Part shown: piece by piece, positions 53,034 through 61,087 of the stretch
Layout of the letters: the number at the start of each line of letters is the position of its first letter
Numbering within the stretch: position 1 is the first letter of the stretch
Assembly (NCBI GenBank): GCA_905181865.1
Contig: CAJIZG010000003.1
Coordinates: 513,001 to 577,000, forward strand
DNA: 64,000 nt
Direction of reading: 5' to 3'
DNA from: Urechidicola croceus
GTDB lineage: Bacteria; Bacteroidota; Bacteroidia; Flavobacteriales; Flavobacteriaceae
The notes under the pieces: generated by a model
Seen by the model: the letters and a program-made list of their open reading frames with translations, nothing else
Told to the model about the DNA's origin: nothing
The model's database searches: none
Position numbers and translations under genes: made by a program

Positions 53034-55004
53034 TTACTCCACAGTTAATTTCGCTCTCATAGTATAAGAATGTCCTGGAAACGTACACAATACCCAATAT
53101 TCTCCCGCAATTCTTGGTGCCTTAAAATAGATCGTTTCAGAAGTTCCTGGTTGCACAATACCTGTATGGAAAAGCACTAAATCAGAATCTGGAACAAAAT
53201 TCAAATCTGGTCCATCAAGACCTAATTCCAATGCTTTTTGTCCAATGATGTCTGCGTTTTCTGCACCCGGTTTCAGAATCACGAAATTATGCAACATATC
53301 ATCATTATTATTCAAAGTCATTTGAATTCTTTGATCGCGTTTTACCGTAATTTCTTTAAAATCAAATTTTAATCCTGGAACTGTTCCAATATCAATTTTT
53401 AACTCTGGCCCATTCGGCCAAAGTAAAGGCATTTCAGTCGTTCTTTTTGGTTGATAAACCATGTTACCAGACTTCGCCATTTTATGCATTTGAGGAGATT
53501 TTAATTCTCCTCCTGGTACTTCATTCAAGGTGTAATAACCGGTATTATGTAAAAGAACTTCACCATCTGCTGCCATAATTCCTGCTGCTTTTAATTGATG
53601 GATAAATCCTAATTTCATTCCATGAATATTTAATTTCACAGACATTCCATCATCCGAAACTACAGCATCATGAATCATCGTTCCTTCTTGATCTACAATA
53701 TCACTTCCATAAATGTCATGATACTCGTAATTAAACGTTGACACCTTGTAAGAACTTGTATTTACTGCCAATTCTTTATTGATAGGCTTGGTAAATTCAA
53801 CTGTAAATCCGTCATTCTCTGCTTTAATTGTTTTTATTTCAAAAGGCATTTTACCCGTCCATACCAAACGTTGTAAACCATATTCTGCTTTTCCAGTAGA
53901 AGACCAACCACGACTTGTCATTCCGATAAACATATTGGAATCACTTCCCCAAATCATTCTTAAAATTCCTGATGAAAATCCTTCTATAAATGGAAACGTA
54001 GCTCCTTGATATACGCCGTTTACTTTTTCCATTGCCACACGCATAATCTTACTATGCCCTTGATCTCCTACGAACCATTGTCCTTCAAAAGGTCCAAACT
54101 CACCTGCAGTATTGTCAATTAAAATATCGGAGGTAGAAATTCCTAAAATGGTATGAGGGAACCAGATGGCTGGTGCCTTTAAATTGGGTAATACTTTTGC
54201 ATATTCATACAAGCTCAATCCCGATTTCTTTTGAATATCTTCTGGTTTTAATTTCAAGGGTGATTTAGGATCATCTGTCCAACGTAAACCTGCTGGATTC
54301 CCTGCAAAATCGCCTAGTGCTAAATGAGTCATTCTCCCAGAACCTACCCAATCTCCTTGATTTTCCGTATAAAAAGCGTCGCCTTCATCATTGATTACAA
54401 ATCCTGATGGAGATCTTAATCCAGTTGCAATTGGTGTCATTTCACCTTCTGGTGTGATTTTTAACATCCATCCACGCCATTTTACCAAACTCACTCCTTT
54501 TCCTTCCCAACCCAAATTCAAGGTCACCAACATATCTCCATTCTCCGTAAATTTTGGACCATACGAGTAGTCGTGATAATTACCCGATAATGGCCAAGAA
54601 TAAACCGTCTTATAGACATCTGCTTTACCATCATTGTTCTTATCTTCCAATCGCGTTAACTCTCCTCTTTGTGCTAAATAAAACCCACTGTCTTTATAGG
54701 CTAAGCCTAAAGATTCATGTAATCCATGTGCGTATCTATTGTACGTTGGATTTAAACTCATTGGTTTATCGATTAACCAAACTTCTCCTCTTCGGGTAGA
54801 AACTCCTAATTGATCTTTATCCGTCATTGATAATCCGCCTACTTCAAGAATTACCTCTGAAGGAATAGGGACATCTACAATTTTATAATATTCTGATTCC
54901 TTTTCTATAATCTCCGCTTTTGACTGTGCATGCGCATTACTAAGTCCACCAAAAAGGATTACAACTGATAAAAATTTTATGTTAAATATTGTTCTGCGTT
55001 TCAT
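53034..55004 (-). CDS. Beta-propeller protein fused to an azurin-type copper domain
   Basis: A 656-residue secreted protein (signal peptide to AHAQ). Residues ~40-400 form a PQQ-type beta propeller (RRGEVWLIDKPMSLNPTYNR, DKNNDGKADVYKTVYSWPLS, WVGSGRMTHLALGDFAGNPA). Residues ~545-656 are a type 1 copper domain: His in DMLHNFVI, then Cys640, His645 and Met649 in VLCTFPGHSYTM, which has the exact azurin spacing. The fusion suggests a dehydrogenase or sensor that hands electrons to copper. No haem motif. Gap to the next gene 234 bp, with a weak hairpin at 52811-52834. Confidence 0.9.
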   Translation of the reverse strand: MKRRTIFNIKFLSVVILFGGLSNAHAQSKAEIIEKESEYYKIVDVPIPSEVILEVGGLSMTDKDQLGVSTRRGEVWLIDKPMSLNPTYNRYAHGLHESLGLAYKDSGFYLAQRGELTRLEDKNNDGKADVYKTVYSWPLSGNYHDYSYGPKFTENGDMLVTLNLGWEGKGVSLVKWRGWMLKITPEGEMTPIATGLRSPSGFVINDEGDAFYTENQGDWVGSGRMTHLALGDFAGNPAGLRWTDDPKSPLKLKPEDIQKKSGLSLYEYAKVLPNLKAPAIWFPHTILGISTSDILIDNTAGEFGPFEGQWFVGDQGHSKIMRVAMEKVNGVYQGATFPFIEGFSSGILRMIWGSDSNMFIGMTSRGWSSTGKAEYGLQRLVWTGKMPFEIKTIKAENDGFTVEFTKPINKELAVNTSSYKVSTFNYEYHDIYGSDIVDQEGTMIHDAVVSDDGMSVKLNIHGMKLGFIHQLKAAGIMAADGEVLLHNTGYYTLNEVPGGELKSPQMHKMAKSGNMVYQPKRTTEMPLLWPNGPELKIDIGTVPGLKFDFKEITVKRDQRIQMTLNNNDDMLHNFVILKPGAENADIIGQKALELGLDGPDLNFVPDSDLVLFHTGIVQPGTSETIYFKAPRIAGEYWVLCTFPGHSYTMRAKLTVE

Positions 55005-55105
55005 GTGTATCTATTTATTGTTTTTTAAAGGTCACATGCTGTTCGCTATTAATCATTCCGTTGGGTGATATAACTTTTAGCATGCTCGTTTCATAATGCT
55101 ATTTT

Positions 55106-56551
55106 TTACCAAATGATTGTATAATTGATTTCCTTTTTCCCAACTGGTATTTTAACCAATAATTCTTTCTTCCCTTCGGATGTTCGTATCTCTGGTTTTT
55201 GTTGTTTCCCATCTGAGAACTCCACAAAATAATTTTTATCGTCAATCAGATAAGAATTATTCGATAACTTCTCTATAGTACTTCCCTCTCCTATTTTATG
55301 CCAAATAGCTTCTTTTGCTTCAACCGAAATAACGCTTGTTAAACCTCTGGAATCATCCAACGGAATAAAACTCGAACGAATCAATGATTCATTTAGTTCC
55401 ATCAAAAAAATTGGATTCCCATCACTGTCCAATTCATATCCTAATTGCTTATAATTGTCATTATTAGTTGCAGAATCTGGCCAAGCGGAATTTTCATTCT
55501 CCAAAATAGCAATAGCTGGATTTCCAGCTAATGAAACTTCGACTCCAATTGGAGCCCCCGTTTGGGACAAACCTTTTTTTTCTCCTCTTCCATACCACAT
55601 CATAGTTGCATCCAAAAATTTACCTCCCCAAACTTGTAATAGAGAGCCATTCGCTAAATCATATGAATAGTTCACTTCGCTTGTTGTTCCAACAGAAATA
55701 CAATGTGTTCTTTTTGCATCCTTATGCTTTAAGAATCCTCGTTGCATTACTGTTTCGTCTGAAACTTCTATTTCAATTAGTGTGGTCTTCTTCTTTTTTT
55801 TATTTTCGTCAGCACTTGAAGCCGGTATACCAAGTCTATATTTTATATTTCTAAAAGCAACCGCTCCATGATCTCCTTGAATCATGAGAGCACCTTTTGC
55901 CTGCTCATCTGAAAAAGCAGCGGATGTTGTAGGATCCGAGACTTCTTTATCCCTATGTAACAATGCCCCGTTCAGCCATACTTCTTTAAATAGGGCATTC
56001 TTCACTTTTGCTCCTGAACTATCAAATGTTGGTGCCTGAAATACAATTTTAAAATGTTGCCATAAACCTGGTGATTTAGCCGCATTAACACGTGGCGCCC
56101 CACCTCTTTGATATACACCTCCAATATCTGAATATTGCGGTTCTTCTGTACCCCAACTGTCCAACAATTGCACTTCATAACGTCCTTGAAAATACAAACC
56201 TGAATTGGAACCGACTGGCATCATTACATCCAATTCTAATTCTATATCGCCATGCTCAAAATTTGAAAAAAGATGCCCTCTGTTTTTCTTATCAGTTCTA
56301 TTTAATAAAATCCCAGTTCCTTTTTTGGAATTAAATTTTCCTTTTTTTGATGGATGCACATTTACATTTCCAACTATTTTCCAGTTTTTACTAACGGGTT
56401 TAAAGGCATCCAAATTGCTCAAGTCAATTTTTGTAAATGTTACTGTTGTTTGTCCATCTTCTTCTTGCGCTGTTGTTTCAATCTTAGAATTCTTAGCATT
56501 AATTCCCGTAGTGAGAAATAGTAAGATTAAACAACTCAGTGAATACTTCAT
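55106..56551 (-). CDS. DUF1080 (3-keto-disaccharide hydrolase-like) protein with extra C-terminal domain
   Basis: A 481-residue secreted protein (signal peptide near GINAK). Residues ~36-245 are a DUF1080 jelly roll (GDIELELDVMMPVGSNSGLY, FQGRYEVQLLDSW, GALMIQGDHGAVAFRNIKYR). A Lys-rich linker leads to a second domain (~262-481) with RTHCISVGTTSEVNYSYDLA, GSLLQVWGGKFLDATMMWYG; this resembles the N-terminal unnamed domain of the 49807-52719 protein. Its place upstream of two propeller proteins supports a joint oxidative glycoside pathway. No start problem: the ATG follows an A/T-rich leader. Confidence 0.85.
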   Translation of the reverse strand: MKYSLSCLILLFLTTGINAKNSKIETTAQEEDGQTTVTFTKIDLSNLDAFKPVSKNWKIVGNVNVHPSKKGKFNSKKGTGILLNRTDKKNRGHLFSNFEHGDIELELDVMMPVGSNSGLYFQGRYEVQLLDSWGTEEPQYSDIGGVYQRGGAPRVNAAKSPGLWQHFKIVFQAPTFDSSGAKVKNALFKEVWLNGALLHRDKEVSDPTTSAAFSDEQAKGALMIQGDHGAVAFRNIKYRLGIPASSADENKKKKKTTLIEIEVSDETVMQRGFLKHKDAKRTHCISVGTTSEVNYSYDLANGSLLQVWGGKFLDATMMWYGRGEKKGLSQTGAPIGVEVSLAGNPAIAILENENSAWPDSATNNDNYKQLGYELDSDGNPIFLMELNESLIRSSFIPLDDSRGLTSVISVEAKEAIWHKIGEGSTIEKLSNNSYLIDDKNYFVEFSDGKQQKPEIRTSEGKKELLVKIPVGKKEINYTIIW

Positions 56552-56579
56552 AAATTTATTTTTTTAATTAATAATTAAT

Positions 56580-56602
56580 AGCCTTCATAGCCTTCATAGC
56601 CT
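56580..56602. repeat. Short tandem repeat
   Basis: The nonamer CCTTCATAG occurs in tandem two to three times in the 242-bp gap upstream of the DUF1080 gene. Nothing else notable is seen in that gap. Confidence 0.6.
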
Positions 56603-56793
56603 AAATCTACTTTCTAATCAATTTGTCCGTTTATATTGCTATTTACAGTTTTTACTATATTGAAATCCCATACTGTTGTCTTAGAAACAGACCTTAATAA
56701 TAACTTTACCTCTTAGTTTACTGTTTTTTTAAAGCCCAAATATTCTAAAAAAGATAAAACAAAAAGTGCTCTTTTCTAGAAAACTTATTTAAA

Positions 56794-59700
56794 TTAATTA
56801 GATACAAGTATTACTGTAGAAAAATCATTAACCTTTAATACATATAAACCAACTAATGCGTTATTTGGAAATTTTAGTAAAGTAATCCTTGATAATGGAT
56901 TGTAGTTTGCCTCGTTAATTTCAATTTTTCTGCCTAACATATCAAATAAACTAAAACTATCTGACTCTTTTGTGTTCGTTATATTTATTTCTTTATTCAC
57001 TAAAGGACTTGGATAGAAAGTATGTTCTTCTTGCTCAAGGTCTTTAACTTTACCATAGAAATAAGGTATAGCAAAGTTGTATGTATCAATTCCTATTTCC
57101 TCCCCAATTAAACGTCCTGGTATATCATCAGCAGGAGGATGTATTCCTCCCCAAATACGGGACAAACTAGTTTGATCTGATGCATCTCTATAGGTTGCCC
57201 ATTGCAGTGTTACGTCTACCGATGGTCCTTTTTCAAAAACTAAAAATTCATCCTTTTTGGCTACAAATTCTCCCATTCCACCCGGGAAAAACTCATCTCC
57301 TGTAATTAGTGTCATCACTTCTGCTGCAGCTCTCGAAAACGTGGAGTGGCCAGAAATATAGCCCGCAAAAGGGGGTGTAACAAATGAAGGTCTTTGATAT
57401 GGCCACCAATTTTTTGCCATAATCCACCCTACTCCAGCCACATCAGTTTCTGAATTACTTATAAAATCATGTCCGTTCCAGGCATATAATTTTATTTCTC
57501 CTATATTTTCCTTTAAGTCTCCTTCTAAAGGATCTCCTTCTTCTATAATTTCTATAAAATCATCAACTAAAGGAATTCCGGCGACATTATAGTTTGCCAG
57601 ATTTTCATCAGTACTTTGCCCCAATTCACTCATATATCTAATTGCAGAAATAGGTCTTATATAATCTACCCAACCTTTAATACCCCATGCTGTTATAGCC
57701 GAATCATGCATTGCTCCTGCCAAAATAAAGTAAGATTTTATATCCCATTCCAACGGATTCATTTTTTCTCCTTGACCATTAAATTTCTTTTCAAATAAGG
57801 GGTGATCACTAACATAATTTAAAATGGTAAACCAATGCCCTGGCGGTGTTTCTGATTCTGGACCATCTGCCCAAAATTCTGCAAGAACTCTGGCATAATC
57901 AGCTCTCGGAACCATTTGAGTTTCATAAGGTTTTCCTGTTACTGGATTCGAACTATGCCCTATACTTATATCTCCACCTTCTGTATAATTATAAAATTCA
58001 TCATAATTTCCAAAAGAACTAGGAAATAAATTAATATCAATATTACCTATTGATTTCGGTGAAATATCCCACGAAACACCATCAGTAGCATCTAAATGAG
58101 AACTCCATAAAGAAACCAAAGAAAAATTCCATAAATACTGCTTGCTTGATTCCGTTTGAGAAGTAAGATCCAATTGCGGTGGAGTACTCGGAGCATGATA
58201 TGTTGTATACGTGTCACCCTCTCTTTGGTAAACAGATTTATCATCGTCACTAAGTGCAAATGGTAATACATTTCCCCATTCTGAACCTAAAAACTCAGGT
58301 GTGGAACCAATAATTTGATTTCCACTTTGATCAATAAATGTATCAAAAGTTAGGGGTTGCCATCTATTTGGATCCATAAATCCAGTGTTTTTTTCTGAAA
58401 CATTAAGTTCTAATGGTGGGTTTGTTGGTGCGTAATAGTTGTTCTCATAATCATTAATCTCATTTGAATTATCCGTTAAACCAAAATTTATAAGTATTTG
58501 ACCTATGTAATTACCTAAGTCTGCTGCATTTCCTGATTCGTAAACACTAGATGTATAACTTGCATCATATCCTAGTTGACTCATGATCAAATCAAAGCGT
58601 TCTAATGACGATTCTGCACGAGGTGAGTTTTGAAAGCGATGTGTTAATATACGATAGGCTGCATAACTGATTGCTTTATTTTGAGACTCCTCGACACTTT
58701 CAACAGGAGTAACATCTTTGAGTTCACTACTAAAATTATGAACCGTATTCCCAATTAAATAAGGTTTGGCATCTGTATCATAAATAGCCCAAGCGTCATA
58801 CATTGCGACAGAAGTATGAAATAGATTTCTAGCATGAACCGTTGGCCGTGCATAATCTCCTCTTATTGCTTCCAGCAATGCTTCATTCCAAATTCTTGCC
58901 ACTGAAATATTATCAGGTACTGAAGTAACACTTAAATTTACTTCTAGTCTATGAGAATCTCCTTGACAAAGGGTGTTTTTTTCTTTTACAGAGACCTTGC
59001 CCGTTTCACTTAACCCCCATTTAACCGTAATACTATTAGTACCTTCACCGCTTATAATTTCTCCATTTTCTACCTTCCAAAATTCAATAAATTCTGAATC
59101 CAAATCAAGGCTATACGTTTCAGTTTTACCAAAACCTGAAAAATTAGCTCCATGTATATCATTTAAAGTAATTACACATGAACCGTCATTAACAGTGGCT
59201 AATGGGTTAAAGGAGCACGAATTCGGGTCTGTACAGCCATAAATCTTCTCAGGATTATAAATTTCATATTCCTCCACGCCTTCCGTAACAATTACTGTTA
59301 CATTTACCTCCTCTAAATCGTTAATTGTCTGTATATACCCTGAAGGCCATTTAATTTGAAGTGTATTGACCTTAACAGATTCATTTAATCCAAAATGAAT
59401 AGGTAATAAACTTTGAGCTATAAACCCAACTCCTGAATAATGTCTGCTATAGACCCCTCCATCGGTTGTAATTGACACTTCTGCACCAAGGCCATCTCTG
59501 TTCGAATCGGTGCCAATTAAAGAAACCTTTAACCAATTCAAATTATCGTTTTGCTCTAAATCATTCGTTTTATTTTCATAAACAAAAAAAGATTGATCTA
59601 AATTAGTTAAAAAAATATCTAAATCTCCATCATTGTCAAAATCAAATGAAACCACTTCTCTACTATCTGTAATTTCAACTAAATTACTTTTAAATGTGTC

Positions 59701-60828
59701 GTCTTTAAAACCTCCTAATCCTTCCTTCAGTAAGTTTTTATAATAAAAGTTTTGACTCACTACCAGTCCTTCTGAATCTCCATTTGCAACGAAAAGATCT
59801 TCATCACCATCTAAATCAAAATCTGCAAATTCACAACCCCAAGCCCATTTTGTATCAAAAATACCCAAGTTAAAAGCATTTGAAAACAAATTATTTCCAT
59901 CATTTTCAAAAAATTTAGTTTCATTTATCCCTGTAATAAAAATATCAAAATCTTGATCATTATCAAAATCTCCAAAAGTCATCCCCATGTCATCCATTGT
60001 ACTGTCTAAACCATAATCAGCTGCTTTTTCTAAAAAGTCATTTCCAGTTCCACTTCCTACATGATTTTCATACAAATTATTTGGATCCGAAAAATCAATT
60101 GATACGTACAAATCAAGCAATCCGTCTTTATTAAAATCAAATGGTATCATAGAGAAACTGTGATCCGTTGGCCCGTCATCATTTATTCCACTCCCAATAA
60201 CAACTTTTCCAAAAGTTCCATTCCCATTATTTCTAAAAAGTGAACCTCCACCTCCATCACAACCTCCCCAGTCATTTATATAGATGTCTAAAAAACCGTC
60301 CTTATCGTAATCAAACCAGGTCGCCCCCATATTTCTACAAGTTTCATTAACCTCAATACCTGATGAATTTGTGGCGTTTTCAAAAGATCCATTCCCTGTA
60401 TTACGAAAAAGTTGTACTCCTGTTAAATAAGTAAGAAATAAATCTGGAAAACCATCATTGTCGTAATCACCCCAGGACGCACCAAACCTCTCACCTTCCA
60501 TCCCTAAAAATTCAATATTTTGAGGCGAATATAAACCTAGCAATCCAGATGACTCGGTCACATCCGTAAAAAACCCATTATCATTTCTAAATAATCTGCT
60601 AAAAGATTTTTCAAGATTGTTAATGTCACCACTTTTTGCTACAATAAAAACATCTAAATCAAAATCGCCATCATAATCTGCGACAGCAATAGAACTGTTT
60701 TCCTCTAAAATCTCAAGTCCAATCTCATTTTCAATTCTTCGGAATTGTTGTGCACTTGAATCTAAATAAATAAATGAACTACAAATTAAGGCTAATAAAT
60801 AATGACTATATATAGTATTCGTTTTCAT
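56794..60828 (-). CDS. FG-GAP/ASPIC - vanadium haloperoxidase-like fusion with T9SS tail
   Basis: A 1344-residue secreted protein (signal peptide to SSAQ). Residues ~28-420 are FG-GAP/VCBS repeats with Ca-binding DYDGDFDLDV-type loops; ~430-515 an ASPIC/UnbV domain (LGAEVSITTDGGVYSRHYSG, IKWPSGYIQTI); ~530-555 a Cys motif (GCTDPNSCSFNP, DGSC). Residues ~640-1250 form a vanadium-dependent haloperoxidase/PAP2 domain with all three phosphate/vanadate motifs: KNWWPYQRP (KX6RP), YISGHSTF (SGH) and SRIWGGIHPPAD (SRX5HX3D). The end (~1265-1344, SFSLFDMLGRKIEI, NNALVGLYVLKVND) is a type A T9SS sorting tail, so it is displayed or released at the surface. Promoter P3 lies 65 nt upstream. The active form could be a haloperoxidase or a phosphatase. 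Confidence 0.92.
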   Translation of the reverse strand: MKTNTIYSHYLLALICSSFIYLDSSAQQFRRIENEIGLEILEENSSIAVADYDGDFDLDVFIVAKSGDINNLEKSFSRLFRNDNGFFTDVTESSGLLGLYSPQNIEFLGMEGERFGASWGDYDNDGFPDLFLTYLTGVQLFRNTGNGSFENATNSSGIEVNETCRNMGATWFDYDKDGFLDIYINDWGGCDGGGGSLFRNNGNGTFGKVVIGSGINDDGPTDHSFSMIPFDFNKDGLLDLYVSIDFSDPNNLYENHVGSGTGNDFLEKAADYGLDSTMDDMGMTFGDFDNDQDFDIFITGINETKFFENDGNNLFSNAFNLGIFDTKWAWGCEFADFDLDGDEDLFVANGDSEGLVVSQNFYYKNLLKEGLGGFKDDTFKSNLVEITDSREVVSFDFDNDGDLDIFLTNLDQSFFVYENKTNDLEQNDNLNWLKVSLIGTDSNRDGLGAEVSITTDGGVYSRHYSGVGFIAQSLLPIHFGLNESVKVNTLQIKWPSGYIQTINDLEEVNVTVIVTEGVEEYEIYNPEKIYGCTDPNSCSFNPLATVNDGSCVITLNDIHGANFSGFGKTETYSLDLDSEFIEFWKVENGEIISGEGTNSITVKWGLSETGKVSVKEKNTLCQGDSHRLEVNLSVTSVPDNISVARIWNEALLEAIRGDYARPTVHARNLFHTSVAMYDAWAIYDTDAKPYLIGNTVHNFSSELKDVTPVESVEESQNKAISYAAYRILTHRFQNSPRAESSLERFDLIMSQLGYDASYTSSVYESGNAADLGNYIGQILINFGLTDNSNEINDYENNYYAPTNPPLELNVSEKNTGFMDPNRWQPLTFDTFIDQSGNQIIGSTPEFLGSEWGNVLPFALSDDDKSVYQREGDTYTTYHAPSTPPQLDLTSQTESSKQYLWNFSLVSLWSSHLDATDGVSWDISPKSIGNIDINLFPSSFGNYDEFYNYTEGGDISIGHSSNPVTGKPYETQMVPRADYARVLAEFWADGPESETPPGHWFTILNYVSDHPLFEKKFNGQGEKMNPLEWDIKSYFILAGAMHDSAITAWGIKGWVDYIRPISAIRYMSELGQSTDENLANYNVAGIPLVDDFIEIIEEGDPLEGDLKENIGEIKLYAWNGHDFISNSETDVAGVGWIMAKNWWPYQRPSFVTPPFAGYISGHSTFSRAAAEVMTLITGDEFFPGGMGEFVAKKDEFLVFEKGPSVDVTLQWATYRDASDQTSLSRIWGGIHPPADDIPGRLIGEEIGIDTYNFAIPYFYGKVKDLEQEEHTFYPSPLVNKEINITNTKESDSFSLFDMLGRKIEINEANYNPLSRITLLKFPNNALVGLYVLKVNDFSTVILVSN

Positions 60829-60857
60829 ATTAAAGATTTCCTAACTAATTTTTTATG

Positions 60858-60916
60858 AATCTAATCTCTAGGTATTATGCATATATCTTGTAACGTATGA
60901 TTTTAAAAAAACCCTT
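60858..60916 (-). promoter_or_regulatory. Proposed ECF-sigma promoter P3 (haloperoxidase fusion gene)
   Basis: Minus strand: AAGGG (60912-60916), 12 nt, CATACG (60894-60899), 20 nt, ACCTAGAGATTAGATT (60858-60873). It agrees with P2 in both blocks and both spacers, and in the T7-AAAAT run between them. The start codon of the fusion gene follows 29 nt later. Confidence 0.8.
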
Positions 60917-60939
60917 AAAAAAAAGATAAAAAAAATAGT

Positions 60940-61053
60940 CCCAAATTTATTAGGTAGTCCACTACGTTCAACAAATAAAATTCCTTTCCCAGGTAGTTCA
61001 TCTATTTCCATAGGTTCGTTAAGGTTAAAATCCATAACAGTACGCACAAACCT
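60940..61053 (-). pseudogene. N-terminal relic of a PQQ-dependent sugar dehydrogenase
   Basis: 38 codons without a start read RFVRTVMDFNLNEPMEID then ELPGKGILFVERSGLPNKFG, matching the first propeller strands of the secreted sugar dehydrogenase family to which the partial gene at 62630-64000 belongs. The frame runs into the T-rich stretch of promoter P3. It is probably left over from a duplication or deletion at this spot. Confidence 0.6.
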
Positions 61054-61087
61054 AATACTAAAAGTCTATTTTATAAACTTTCAGTCC

